A stretch of DNA of 64,000 nt from Serilophus lunatus (lineage: Eukaryota; Chordata; Aves; Passeriformes; Eurylaimidae), in assembly GCA_013399895.1 (NCBI GenBank), contig VXBA01002417.1:2735381-2799380 (forward strand), in the 5' to 3' direction. The notes beneath the pieces were generated by a model. The model was not told the origin of the DNA. It worked only from the letters and a program-made list of their open reading frames with translations, and ran no database searches. Below, in pieces: positions 1-12,158 of the stretch (its first letter is position 1; every line of letters starts with the position of its first letter). A program made the position numbers and the translations under genes.

Positions 1-407
1 AAAATACAGTTGAAATAATCTGATGAAAAATGTAGCTGGGAGGAAATGTTAGTTTGAAGTCAGAAACATATGGCAGTCAACAGTGCTTCTTAAACGGGGT
101 TTGTGGGGATGTCTGGTGGATTTGAAAAATTCCTAGCTGGCTGCTGTTACCCTCCAGTTAGAGGCAAATGATAGCTTGCTCCTTTTCCCAGCTGGCTAAT
201 AAGAAAGAAGATATTTTGGTTTTCTCTCTGTTCTTGAAAAGAGGCCATGTAACATATCTTTTGATAAAACAAACTTGTAATCATTTTGTTACTTAATCAA
301 CAGGATCAGACAGTATTTACAAAAATGTGCATGTAAGGGCTTCTGTGAGAGAAAGTGTGAGTAGAACTCTTCGGAAAAGCCCTGTTCTATCTGCAGTACT
401 TCAGCTG

Positions 408-690
408 TCATAGAATCTTATAATGGTTTCATTTGGTATTGACCTCCAAGATCATCTAATTCCAACCCGTACCATAGGGAGGGACACCTTCCACTAGTAA
501 AGGTTGCTCAGAGCTCCGTCCAATTTGGCCTTGAGCACTTCCAGGGATGGGGCAGCCACATCTTGTCTGGGCAACCTGTGCCAGGGCCTCACCACCCTCA
601 CAGAGGAATTTCTTTCTAACATCTAATCTAAAACTATCCTCTTTCAGTTTAAAGCCAGTCCCCCTTGTTCCATCACTACACGCTCTTTTA
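408..690 (-). mobile_element. CR1 LINE, 5'-truncated 3' end
   Basis: The + strand reads as the reverse complement of a CR1 3' end. It opens with the tail-like tcatagaatc, then the conserved stretches for 'gacctccaagatcatctaat', 'ccaacccgtaccataggga', 'cacttccagggatggggcag', 'gggcaacctgtgccagggcc' and 'tctaatctaaaactatcctc', and ends near 'catcactacacgctctttta'. The element therefore lies on the minus strand, with its 3' end at 408 and its truncated 5' end near 690. It is moderately diverged. The identification rests on recognising the avian CR1 consensus, not on a database search. Confidence 0.92.
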
Positions 691-1192
691 AATCCTTTTT
701 TAATATTTACTGTATGCTAAGGAAAATACAAATATTTTTGTGTTGAAAGTCACTCACATGATACCATGATAATTTTAAATCAATTAAATGCCTCAGTTTT
801 CATGAAAAATATGAGCAGATAGACCGATTTTATTAATTTTCCCATTATGGATCTCACTTGCCAAATTATTGTTGCTGTACTCCAGCTTTTCTGGCTCTGT
901 GCAGGTCCCACTATCCTGGTTTAAGCTGCTGGTTGTCTGCATCCATTGCAGAAAGAGTGCAAACAAGCCAAGTGCCCTTTGTGAGACGATAGTTCTCAAC
1001 CAGTAAGAGCTTCTGGCTGTATAGCATCAGACAAATATTTGAGGAAGAAAATTATAGGTTGTAAAGGATGACGGATCCACGATTGCTTAGAAAATGAAAT
1101 TTATATGTTGATTTTGTTCAGATAGATGTATTAAATAAACAGATACCACTTCATCTGGTTCCAGCTCCACACCTCAGTGTGCAGTCCCATAT

Positions 1193-1215
1193 CAGGGTAC
1201 CTTTATGGTACCCTG
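1193..1215. repeat. Perfect hairpin with 9-bp arms
   Basis: CAGGGTACC at 1193-1201 is followed by a five-base loop (tttat) and its exact reverse complement GGTACCCTG at 1207-1215. It lies in an intron with no associated open frame or repeat boundary that I can see. It may be a chance palindrome or the relic of a small inverted-repeat element. Confidence 0.7.
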
Positions 1216-2574
1216 GTTTGCCTTCTGTGTGGGACTCATTCTTGGAAAGGTTTAGCAGGTTTGAGGGCTTGGCTATGGACAAGAAACCAACACAATGAGC
1301 TACTGCCAAAAAAAAAAAATATTGTCACATAGGGGCACAAAAGAAAAATATACCACAAACCATAGGGAAAATGGGCAGATTTGGAGAGCGTGTGGTTTAT
1401 CAACCTCTAGAGAACCTGCAGATTGTGTGGTATACAGGATTCTAGGGAATGTCCTGAGATAATTGTGTGAAAGCACTCTTTTTATAGTATAGTTGCATTA
1501 TGTTAAGCAGCAAATTTGAGTACCAGCCATATCCACTTTTCTCTCAAAATTTCAGATTTATTTTAACAGCAGAAGCCAAATGAAAGCTCCTGGGCTCAGA
1601 TGCTGATGCAGACTCTTCTTCATATTCATGTTCAGTCTACTTCTAAGTAGAACTTGATGAATAATGATCAGACAGATTAAAACTGCCCACATATTAAAAT
1701 ACAGATTTCTCTTTTTGCTTAGGTCTTATTCAGTTACTTAAAGCCAACCCTGTAGCAGAAATTTTCTCCGTCAATTTGCAGGTTATTTTCTGATCCATCT
1801 ACATATAGACTTGAAAAATATCCTCAGAGCAACTCCTTAAGCTGCTTTTCTCAATCCTTTTTCTCATTTTCCTGAAGGGAAAAATAATGTTCATTAAAAC
1901 ACTGTTTTTTAAATCAGAAAAAATATTGAAACACATCACACATCTTAGGGCTAAGAAGTGTTGGAGGGGGTTTTGTTTGTTTTTGTGTTATTTCATGCTG
2001 GAAAACATTACAGTCTATATTTCTCAAATATTTCCTCAGTTTGTTAGCATCATGCTTTGTGCTGGTGTTATGTATTTAAACAATAGGTGTTATAAAGGAC
2101 ATCAGCAGTACAAACATATATAATGTCCACTGGTTAACCAGCATTACAAGTCCAAGTTAAAATATTGAGGCAGAATATATTCCCATTGATTGCTGTGAAG
2201 GTTATGTATGTATCAGTAAATTAAAACAAACTTTAAAAAGGTAGAAAATCAATTGATATTAGGAATAGGAAAGTCATAGATGTTGAAACCTTTCTCATAA
2301 TTTTGCCATTTTTTATAATTAAAAAATTTTCAGCTTTCATGCGTTTTTTTATTCCAAATAATTGTTTTGATTGAAAATGAGTGATGTGCAAAAAATAGAT
2401 GTTTAAGCAGAGAAACAGTATACTTACGAATAAGCTTGTGAGCAACTTTTGATAGAAATAAAATGCTGATTTTCATTTATTAACTTGCTGAAATGCAATT
2501 TTTATAACGAGCATTTTACCATGCACACGTTGTATTTCCAGCTAATGTAAATGATGGTGGTGTTTCCCCCCCCC

Positions 2575-2575
2575 N
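2575..2575. other. Undetermined base after a C homopolymer
   Basis: A single n follows nine C residues at 2566-2574, 91 bases upstream of the EGF exon. It marks a homopolymer whose length the assembly could not resolve. It does not touch the acceptor or the coding sequence. Confidence 0.95.
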
Positions 2576-2666
2576 ACACACTTAAATATATACAAGCTTT
2601 TCTAAAGTTTGCAATTTAGGTATCATAAAAATATTTAGTAAAATTCTGCTCTATTATTGCTTGCAG

Positions 2667-2786
2667 AACTGCTCCCCAAATGCCAACAGATGAACTGCCA
2701 ATACAGATGTGCCGTTACCAGGAACGGCACCAGGTGTTACTGTGGTGATGGATATGAAACAAGCAGTGATGGAAGAAGCTGCACAG
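2667..2786 (+). CDS. LRP1B: LRP1B exon: first EGF-like domain
   Basis: This 120-nt exon is phase 1 at both ends: two bases finishing a codon, 39 whole codons, then one base. It is bounded by the acceptor ttgcttgcag and the donor ACAG|gtaaac. The peptide starts LLPKCQQMNCQYRC and contains six cysteines at codons 5, 10, 14, 23, 25 and 38, the spacing of an EGF-like module. An N-glycosylation sequon NGT is at codon 19. In LRP1 and LRP1B this module follows the N-terminal LDL-receptor class A repeats in the extracellular region of a large type I endocytic receptor. The wording matches LRP1B better than LRP1, from memory of the family. Joined to the next exon, the split codon is G|AT (Asp), which gives the DLNEC start of the following calcium-binding module. 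The exon is probably number 4. The alternative call, LRP1, is less likely. Confidence 0.92.
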
Positions 2787-4137
2787 GTAAACAAGAAATG
2801 TGCTGTAACATTAACTCCCAGGTGTCCTGATGGTTCCCGGAGGGCTGTCAGGGGCAGGGAGATGGTCGGGGGCTGCCAGCTCACTCTGAAGGCAGCATGG
2901 CCAGTTCCTCACCCTTTGTCAAGGGTGTTGGTCAGGAACAGACTGGCAGGGGAGGGAGAGGGAAAGAGTGTCCCCAAAATTAAGAGTCAAGACCTTCCTT
3001 CTGACTCTGGTGTTCCTGTGTCTGTGCCCCAGCATTAGCTGTTCTTAAGTTACTGGAAGGAAGCCTCCTCAGCCAGACTGGAGAAGGAGGGGAGCTCCTT
3101 TGTGTGAGCTGCTCTGTCTCCAGACCTCACTTCCAGGAGAGCTTGTAGAACTCGTAAAACATGTTTCACCTCACATCCATAAAATCACACCTAGATTAGA
3201 ATTTGATAAATGAACACTCCCAAGGTCATACAACTTACCAGGGAATGTTACTTCAGTGTAATTAATTGTAGACTGAAACGTTTCCATTTTTGAAATATAT
3301 GTCTTCTTAATTCTCTATCCAGGTATTTGTTTCTTATTTTGTTTTTTCCCCTTTTAATAATCATATTGGAATTCTATTGCCTTATGTATGTGCTCTCTAC
3401 CGATCATTCCCCTCTCCAACTAATAGTACTATGCCAGATTTTTCAGAAATGTAATTTATTATAAGTTCTTTTACTCTGTGGTTGTCATGTTTTGTGATTA
3501 AAAATATATCTCAGGAAATAATTTCAGCTGCAGTTTTTTTAGAATGCCAATTTATTGCTTAAATCCTCAACCACTCTTAAATGGCATATCTTGATTTTAT
3601 GGTATTATACCTATATACCCTAGTTGAGAAAATTGTTCTTTATATTTATGAGAGGAATATGTAGTTTTTGATGTAGTGGATGATGGTTTAATGTAGAAGT
3701 GGTGACAGTTCATTTAAGGAACTATAAGACACTGCCAGCATAAATAGGTTGAGAGGGATAATCAATTATTTTCTCTCTTGAAATGTTGCTTCATTCATCA
3801 ACCCTGATAACTAGTGGTCTCTAGTACTAACAAGGACTCAAATGTCTCCCTAATATGATGCAGTTTTGGATACTACCTGAAATAATGAAGGTTTTTTTCT
3901 TTCAGAATCAGGAGATTTTAAGCTGGAAAAGTCCTACCTGTTTGCTTGGTCACTGTGGTAATTTCAATGGCCAATACCCACAATAAAATCATTTTTAGAA
4001 AATGGAATAACACAAAGCATCACACCATAATGATGTAGTGACTTGCACATCTCTGAATTCTGAACTTTCTTGAATTTCATTCTTTCTTTTTTTCTTTTTT
4101 GTAATCCCTAAACAAGATCTTGCCAATGTCTTTTTAG
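2787..4137 (+). other. LRP1B: LRP1B intron between the two EGF exons
   Basis: This 1351-base intron has the donor gtaaac and the acceptor tgtctttttag, preceded by a strong pyrimidine tract. It is the shortest intron in the window. The first 250 bases after the donor are less AT-rich than the rest and carry a 109-aa open frame (2709-3038) that starts out of frame inside the exon; I regard it as a shadow. I see no repeat, RNA gene or further exon in it. Confidence 0.9.
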
Positions 4138-4266
4138 ATTTGAATGAATGTGACACGTATGGAAGCTGTAGCCAGATGTGTGTAAATACAGATGGATCGT
4201 ACACTTGCAGCTGTGTGGAGGGTTATGTACTTCAGCCTGACAACAAGTCCTGCAAGGCCAAAAATA
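4138..4266 (+). CDS. LRP1B: LRP1B exon: calcium-binding EGF-like domain
   Basis: This 129-nt exon is phase 1 at both ends, with 42 whole codons. It runs from the acceptor ctttttag to the donor AATA|gtaagt. With the split Asp codon from the previous exon the module opens DLNEC, fitting the calcium-binding EGF start D-x-[DN]-E-C. It contains six cysteines at codons 4, 10, 14, 23, 25 and 38. The segment CVNTDGSYTCSC exactly fits the Asp/Asn beta-hydroxylation pattern C-x-[DN]-x4-[FY]-x-C-x-C. An NKS sequon is at codon 35. The ending VEGYVLQPDNKSCKAKN is the signature just before the first YWTD propeller in LRP1 and LRP1B. Its inferred role is a rigid calcium-stabilised linker between the ligand-binding repeats and the propeller. 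The last base is A rather than the usual G, so the split codon with the next exon reads AAG (Lys) where family members have Glu. Confidence 0.94.
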
Positions 4267-7200
4267 GTAAGTTTTAACAACTTTTTACCTTATTACATAT
4301 ATTTTGTTGTTTGACCCTATTTAGAGGATTCATGTGAAAATACAGATGAACTTAGAGACAGATGGACTTTCCTTCGCTCTACTATAAAGAGCCACATAAC
4401 AACCTTAGAAAAACTTTTCACATATTAAGACAATACTCCAAGGGCAATATTAGAATTTATTATCTGGTTATTATTAATTAAAGTGAAATACTCAATTCAG
4501 CCAAGATTATAAGAGTTCCCAGTTTCCCTGTTCATAAATAAATCAAAGATTTTTCTCACACAAACCAAAAAGGCTGTTTACTCTGGTAAGACAATGGAGA
4601 CAGGGGAAATTATCATGAGGTAATTGTACCCTTAGGATAAAAAAAGACATGAGATTGCTTTGTCCTTGGATTATCCCAGGAGGTGAATTTCCTGATATAC
4701 ATATTCACTTGAGTCTTTTTGTTGCTTAGTGCATATTTTCATTAGTTATAGTGAGTTGGGAATCTGAGGAAATTAGTCAATTGTGTTTAATGAGGCAATA
4801 TTGAACACAGTATTTTCTTATTCAGCATATTGAATTAACAAGGCTTTTATATTAAAAATTCCAAAAAGTTCCTTAAGGAATTACTCGACATCCACAATGG
4901 TTCAACACCCAAATCAAAGCCATGTTTTGTTATATACTTTTGAGTCTTCATTTTTGTAGCTATTTTGCAATCAGAATATTGGAACGTCTACTGGTTGTTT
5001 TGAGGCTTCCTCACCTAAAGAGCACTACTAAATATGTTCTGACTTGAACACTAATGAAAGTTACAGAGTATTTTACTGCTTCTATCATTTTGTCTTCATC
5101 CACACAACATAGCTAAGCATTTTTTAAAAAGAAATCCACAAGGGTGTATTGTGAGCTATGAAAGTCCATGGAAAGTAAAATTATTGTATTATTCTTCCTC
5201 CACCAAATGACAATTAATAATGCAGCTTTAAATGAGGAAATCCTCATGGTGCCAGTACTGGGCTTGAGATGAGCCTTTGAGTTTTCCTTTCTTAGAACCA
5301 GAAGACTGGGTGACAACTGTAGTGAGCTGTCAGTGTCTTGATGAAACAAATCAGATTAACAGAGAACTCTTCTGTGTTTTTTACTACTTAATCATGCTTA
5401 CTTTTTCTGTTATTTTGGGAAAGGAATCACTACTCATGAGAAATCCCCGCAGGAAAATACAAAGCAAGATCGTGGTGCTGCTCATTTCTGTGAGTGGTGC
5501 TCATTACTGTTGACTTTTTTTCTTTTTTTGTGTAAACACAATTTTTTTTTTGAATGCTGGATCAATATGATTAATATTTTGGTCAGATACTTCATAGGAC
5601 ACAGAAATCTTAAAGACAACTGGATCAGTAATGAAAGTGCTTTTATTGCAAACTTCTGCAGGAGCTGCAGTGACATGTAATAGCTTATGTTGCTTCACTT
5701 GGCCCCACTTACAGGGTGGAGAGTAGTGAATTTTCCATGTGCTGGATGCAGGTCACTTTCCTACACCTTCACTGTTACAATCCCTGGTCACACAAGCCAA
5801 TTTTCACAAGTTTTTGTCCTGAAGGATGAGGTTTGAGCAGGGACAAAAACACAGTGTCCCCAGTGCAGGGGACAGTGTGTTGACCTTGGTCTCCATCAGC
5901 TCTTTCATTGACCTCAGTGCTTGTTCCCGCTCAACCAGTTCTCCACATATGCTGTGCTACAATGAACTAAGAAGTTCTCAGAAGCTACTTTTCCCTGCCC
6001 TTCAGCCAGCCAAATGCTTGGCTGTGAAGATGGTGAAGTTTCTCCTTCATTACATTCTGCATTTTCTTCCCTGGTACAATTAAATAACTTTGGAGCCAGA
6101 AGCTTTTTGCTGCACAGCCCCTTCGGGGAAGATGTTAAAAAAAAGGTACCAAAACAGCTAGGAGCACACCGTGGGTTTTTCCAGACTTTTTAACAACATT
6201 GTCTTTTATGAATAAAGAGGCAGTTAATAACTTATTCTGAGGTGAAAATAAAACAAAATACAGCTTTGCTGAACAGAGCTTTAGAACGTCTGTGTTTACC
6301 AAGTTTTTATGCCTATATTGCAAGGTCTGCATGTGATGAGAAGAGTATTTAAAGAAAGAAAATTATAGAACTGGGAAGCTTTAGCTAAGGAAATAAAATT
6401 AATCTGTTTTCCAAAAGTTCCTGGTATTTTTATATCTCCAAAACCTACGTAAAGTAAAATGCCACGTGGTAAGAAACATTTGTTATGGAGATAAAACAGG
6501 ATGAACTGAAAATGACCAAATGAAACTTTTTTTCCTGGTGTTTAGGAAAAAAAAAACAGCACTTAAGCTGATTTGATGACAGTTTTCTTGTAAAATCCCA
6601 AAGAACTAAGTTTTGAGCCTTTAAAAATAAAACAGCCCATTTGTAGGGCACATTATGGTTAAACATCAAAAATAGTGTCAAAATAGAATTGGCCTGCATT
6701 TCATTCTGCACTACTCAATATTTTTTCAGAATTTTATACAATACATATATTATTGAGAGCAAAGTACTTACGATTTACAGTGCACACTCCAGCAAAAGGG
6801 GATTTAAGCTGCTTGTATACAGTGAATTCTGGCTTTTATCCTTTCCAAATCCTTGTAGTGGGGGAAAAAAAAGTTGTTGGCATTTCTGAGGTTTTCCTTC
6901 CAGAAGAGAAGTAAGTCTTTTGGCCATGTAAATTGCCTTCATTTTTGATTTGTTGTGGCATCACTTACTGATCTGTATTTTAGACAAGATCAGGGAGGAG
7001 GGAAATGTAGGTCTTTCTTCTTTTCTACTACTCTATCTTAAGAATAACTTGAAGGAAAATGGTTTCATTTTAGTCAAGAAGGATGAATCACAAAACTTCC
7101 CTGGATTAAAGCCATTCACTTCTTATCTTTCATATAAAATGAAAAAAAAACCCAAACCCTAAACAAACAAGAAAAAAACTTGTGAAAAAATAACACACCT

Positions 7201-10200
7201 GATGTCTAGTTATTTGAAAAGCTGCTGTCAGCTCATGTAACTCATCTTAGATATGTCCACTAAACTTTGCAACCTTGTAGATTCTGTTCTTGAGGAACAG
7301 ACAAGCCATTTTTGTGAGTGAGAAGACATGATTTCTTTAATATTTTCTTTTACGTTTTTCATCAGCATTATGCTATACAGCAAGTTGCTTTAAAAAGCTT
7401 TGTAGGAACTTCTAACATTTTTATATACTTTTATAATATATATGTATATATTTGTAATGATTATTAAATCAGCTCTTATCTGAAAGGAGCAGGTTACCTA
7501 CTTTACTGTGAAAATCCATGATCAACTGATACCATCCATTGAATCATTTCCTGTAGTTCTGCTTTAAAAATATGATTTCAAACTCAGTAATCTCATTTCT
7601 GGATTTTTAATGTGTAGTAGTTCCTGCTGAGCAGAACCTCTCAGCAGTTTCACGAGTCCTCATGATGCCTTTTTCTGCAGCTATGTTTGATTACAGCTGT
7701 TGCTCAAGAGGTTTGAAGCTAATTCTTTTTAAGAATTCCCTTATGTCTTAGGCATTAGTGCTAAAATACTGCCTTTCTCTGAAGTTTAGTGAGGTATTAA
7801 ATCCTTGTTACGGTTTTCAGTAGGTCAGTTCAAAACAGCGCAAGAAAAGATATGGTTTTCTCTTGCAGGCTTAAACCACCATGGTGGCTTTGAAATTGCA
7901 AACAGCTCCTGTGAGCTGCCTTTTCTTTGAGGCTTTATAGGTTGCAGAGAGTGGAAATATCCAGCTTAACACAAAATATAAGAGCAAAAACAATAATAAA
8001 GGTCTTTTTGCGCTGTTGGTAGTTGGGAAAAGAGTGATTGAATCCAGAATTAGGCAGTGGTGTTATTTTGTGGGAGAAGAGAAGTTGAGCATGGAGCTGT
8101 TAGATGTAAAAATAAATCCCCAAACTCAGCAGCATGCAGATGGAAGCACACCTTTTGTACCTGTCTGGAAAATCAGGAGCGAGTGGGTTGTAGGGACAGA
8201 GACTCTTAAGTCTGACTCTCCTGTGATGAGTAGCAAAAGTTGTTAAGAAAGGGAGAAAGAGATTTACAGATACTGAATGCAAGTGGAGCTACCTGGCAGA
8301 TTTCAATTCCAATTGCTTAATAAGAACCACACTGCCTTCTCCTTTGGGAAAAAAGAAAATCAGGGTAGGGAGCTTCACTCATGGCCTACACCACAAGGGA
8401 TTGTTTCACAAAGAAATTTAATCCTTGCTGTTTTTAGACACCTTCTGAAATTAAAAAAAACCCAATAAAATGAAAAAAAAATCCAAAACCAAACAATAAA
8501 AAACCCCAAACAAAACCACTACCAACAAAAATTCCTTATGCATGGATTTGGCTGATGGATTTGTTTGAAGGGAATATGAGGATGATGAGGACAGTCAGAA
8601 AGTTCCCAAACTAATGCTACAGAAGTGTGGTTTTGCAAATGTCAGTATGGGGTTTGCTGGAGAGAAGCAAGATGTGTTACAAGGTAGAATATACATTATG
8701 GAATGAAAAAGAATAAGAAACGAGTAAATGAAATCCACTTTAGAAAGAATATATGCTGAAACCTTATAAAAATCATGTTTTTACATATAAAATAAAAAAT
8801 AATTATCAGCAAGCAAGATATTTATATAGAAGCAGAATTTAACATGTACTGCTGTGGATTTGAGCAAGATCCCTGAGCACTGTATTCATTGAAGCTTATT
8901 CTTTTCTTTTTAATCAGACCCCCTGTTGAAGTATTGTTTGTCAAATCCTTTCATTTATGCATTTTTTCACTACTTAAACAGCTAGAATTGCACACTGAGA
9001 TTTTGAAAACTTCGTTAGGTGGAATGCTGACTGAAAGTGTTCCATGTCAATGCAGGGTTCAAACATTCCTTTGAATACAAGCAGATTACATTGGGGTGAG
9101 AGCTCTTGACTTGACAACACAAATGTTTTTCATATGAGCTTGAAGCTGCAGTGTGAGTTTCTATGTTTTAAGGTAACTTTTTAAATACAACATCAAAAAG
9201 TTTGTAATTTGACAACATTATTTAATTTAACAGAAGAATGGGGCCAACAGACATGTTGTAGTGGTGCTGACCATGTTGCAAAGGACACCTTTCTATTAAG
9301 TGATTCTCATGAACATAACTCATTGCAAAATTAGGTATCAGTGGGTAAACCTAAAGTGATTTTTAGGATCAGCGTACCTTATTCTCTCAGGGAAACTTCT
9401 TATGAGACCTGAAACAGCTCAATCTCAGTTGGAGGAGGACTCTGGATGCTGAACAGCACCTCATAGGAGGGGATTTTTTCTGGGAGCAGTTTCTCTGTTG
9501 TTTATCTTAAGCACATACATCTGACTGATGGGGTTTTTTTCCAGCCAATTCATGCAGCCAACAGCAGTTCTTCATTGTAAATTAAAGCAAAGCAATATTA
9601 CCCCACTATTTTCAACAAAGGGGCTCTTCCCAGAGAAAATAAAACAAAAAAACAAAACAGTGGGAAGCTGCTGAGACATGTTTGTGACATAGATGTCCCC
9701 CGACTGTTCCGCATTAACTGGATTATTTCAGTTTAAAGTGCTAATTAGGTCTAGAACAGCATTTCACTCCATATCAGCAGTGTCACCATGTGTAACAGAC
9801 TCCTCATTGTTCAAGTTGACTAAGTCAGAGGACAAAATTTTTGACCAAGTAATCAATGGAGTAGCCCAATAAAAGATACACCTAAAGCAAGAACAGCTGG
9901 TTTTGTGCCCAGCAGCACTCAGGATAATGCTATGTTGTATCTCAATGAGAATTATTTGTTCCTCAGTGTGGATAATGTAACATTTTAGAATGTTAACTTG
10001 AACTAGAACATTGTGTATTTTAAGACATAATCTTCACTGTAGGGGTATCATTGTTTCCTTCATTATTTGCACATTGCTCAAGTATTTTTATAGATTACTG
10101 GCATGGTTTCTAGACAAAGTCATTCAGATTACTGTGATAACACTTTAAACTGCATGTAATATCTTAATATGAACTGCTTTTTGATATTTTGTGTTTGTTT

Positions 10201-10826
10201 GTTATGACAGTAATGGTAACCCAATGGAAATGAGACATTGTCTTTATGCTGTCAGGAACCTCCATTGCATGATTCTTTCTCCTTTATACAGCATGGCTGC
10301 AGACCCATCATCTCTATGATGTAGCCAGATTTCACTGCATTGTGTTTTTTGTTAGGTTGATTTTAACATCTTTTAGCACCATCTAATCCTCAGTTTTTGT
10401 CTTATTTTACAGAATCTAATATGAAAAGCACCGTACCGTTTCATGTATACTCATGAGTTCTGCACGTTTTCCTGGCTTTCATTCTTTTAGAAATGCCAGT
10501 AATATGGATATAAATAATTTGCATAAGTTGTATTTCATTTTATGACTTAGGCATGAAAAATGTTGCAATAATGATACTTGGAATTCAACAGAAGCTATGG
10601 GGCTAGGGTAATTAATTTTCTTTAATGATGCAAGCCATTAGAACAGCAGGGTAAAATATACCTGTAATTTAGAATATATGATAGTTATGAACATAAAACC
10701 AAAACCTATGTATTATGTATCTTAAAACAAACAGGTAAGAACATTAAAAACGACAATAAAACTAAAAAGATAAATATGGTATATATAGCCTGTTAATCCT
10801 TTAAACTATCTTCACTTTTTTTTTAG
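4267..10826 (+). other. LRP1B: LRP1B intron before the first propeller exon
   Basis: This intron is about 6.6 kb, with the donor gtaagt (the full consensus) and the acceptor cactttttttttttag-like tract ending at 10826. Its content is AT-rich single-copy-looking sequence. I noted A/C-rich low-complexity stretches (about 7140-7180 and 8450-8535), short AT runs near 7430-7455 and a poly-T stretch near 5540. There is no recognisable CR1 copy, RNA gene or additional exon. Open frames of 60-90 codons are scattered on both strands and overlap each other, as expected by chance. Confidence 0.85.
8450..8535 (+). repeat. A/C-rich low-complexity stretch
   Basis: Runs of A interspersed with CCC/CC and CAAA units make up about 85 bases of simple A-rich sequence. 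A shorter stretch of the same kind lies near 7140-7180. Neither has a clear repeat unit, and there is no element I can tie it to. Confidence 0.6.
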
Positions 10827-11084
10827 AGCCTGCTGATAGACCTCCTCTTCTTCTGATTGCAAGCTCTGAAACAATTGAGGTTTTACATCTTAATGGAAGT
10901 AAAGTGTCTGCCCGAACCTCTGTAAAAGGATCTGCAGTATTGACATTAGACTACAGCTACAGAGAGGACACAATTTGCTGGATTGAATCAAGAGATCTCT
11001 CAAGTCAGCTGAAGTGTTCCAAGATAAGCAAAGCTGGGAAGTTAACAGAGGAGTGGATAATAAACATTGTTCAGTACCTTCACA
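10827..11084 (+). CDS. LRP1B: LRP1B exon: start of first YWTD beta-propeller
   Basis: This 258-nt exon is phase 1 at both ends, with 85 whole codons and no stop. It runs from the acceptor tttttag to the donor CACA|gtaagt. The peptide opens PADRPPLLLIASSETIEVL, the LRP1/LRP1B transition from the EGF module into propeller blade 1. It continues through LDYSYREDTICWIES, where ICWIES occupies the position of the YWTD motif, and on to LKCSKI. An NGS sequon is at codon 22 and cysteines are at codons 50 and 63. In the receptor family these propellers are six-bladed and help release ligand in acidic endosomes. The reading frame remains open past the donor for a few codons before stopping, as expected for intronic read-through. 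The exon matches LRP1B more closely than LRP1 in its overall wording. It is probably exon 6. Confidence 0.94.
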
Positions 11085-12106
11085 GTAAGTATTTGACAAT
11101 GTTTTAGCAAAACAGTGGTGTCTGCCTTGGCAAATTGGTGCAGGAGCCTTCAGAAGGATTTTTGGAGCTTACTGTTGAAAACAGATTTAACACATTAAAT
11201 ACTACAACTCACAGTGAAGCACTTCTATGTTCCTTACTCATATATACAGTATGAGTTGAAGTATTTATACCCATGCAAAGGCTTTTAAATTGTACTTTTT
11301 TATAGACTAACTATTAAGTGTGGAAGTTACAAAACCAGCAGTGAAACGGAAGAAGAAATGTAAAAAGCTTCCTTTTTTCTGGCAAAGTAGTGCTGCATAG
11401 TGCTTGGGAGTGATTCTTTGTTAATGGGACATATTAACAATGAAATAAGCACATCCTTAGCACATCAACTATCATAGGAATGTTCTTGAAAATACAAAAA
11501 TATTTCCTGACTTGCTGGAAACAAATTGCTGCCCTTTCTTTCAGTTAAGAAAATACTTTAAAAAATGCATAAAACCCCATCACACTGCATTAGACTTTGC
11601 ATTATAGCATTATTCCTCAGTCAGCTTTTCAATTTGTAAAACACTGTTGTCTTCCAAAGACGATGTTCATCCACAGACACGTTAGCATGTGAACAGACTG
11701 CTAAAGAGTGTGCAGTCAAAAAAAATTGCACTTTTCTTCATTGTTCACAGAAGAGATGTCCCCAGATCAGCCTACAAACCACAGCACTGGGGAGTTCAAT
11801 GGTGGTGCTAACAACAGACTTCTAAAAACTGAAGAACGAAACCTAAGATGGAACCTAAACTTTTGAAAAATCCTTTTCAGGAGGGATGTACATCAAAGAA
11901 TAGCTCTGAACCCTCTGACCTTTCAGTTCAGGAATATTTAAATCACAAATTTGATTATGTCTTAGAAGTCTATGCCAAAGTGATAAATTCTTCATAGGAA
12001 TTGTGCTTCAAACTCTCAAGAGAGTTTTTGTAACATGGACTCATTGGTGAAGACTAGGGAATTGGGGGTTTTTAACCTATTTTTCTAATGTTGCATTTAC
12101 TAGAAC

Positions 12107-12158
12107 ATTAAATTAAAAATTAAATTAAATTAAATTAATTAAAATTAAATTTTAAAAG
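12107..12158 (+). repeat. (TTAAA)n-like simple repeat
   Basis: Imperfect tandem copies of ATTAA/TTAAA span about 50 bases 1 kb downstream of the propeller exon donor. The array is AT-only and is likely length-variable. Confidence 0.85.

Larger units (their letters stand above)
1..2666 (+). other. LRP1B: LRP1B intron (3' part), upstream of the first EGF exon
   Basis: This is non-coding sequence ending in the acceptor ctattattgcttgcag at 2651-2666. I looked for an LDL-receptor class A exon (cysteine-rich, with an SDE motif), which should precede this exon in the gene, and saw none. It holds a CR1 copy at 408-690, a perfect hairpin at 1193-1215 and a C-run ending in an undetermined base at 2575. 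The remainder is AT-rich and unremarkable. Short open frames at 793-999, 1887-2123 and 2233-2445 show no domain or composition signal and are treated as chance. Confidence 0.8.

Noticed and set aside
2709..3038. 109-codon + strand open frame overlapping the EGF exon
   Set aside because: It is out of frame with the six-cysteine EGF reading and runs into the intron through the donor; a shadow of the exon.
10890..11099. 69-codon minus strand open frame across the propeller exon
   Set aside because: Antisense shadow of the LRP1B exon; the + strand reading matches the family residue by residue.
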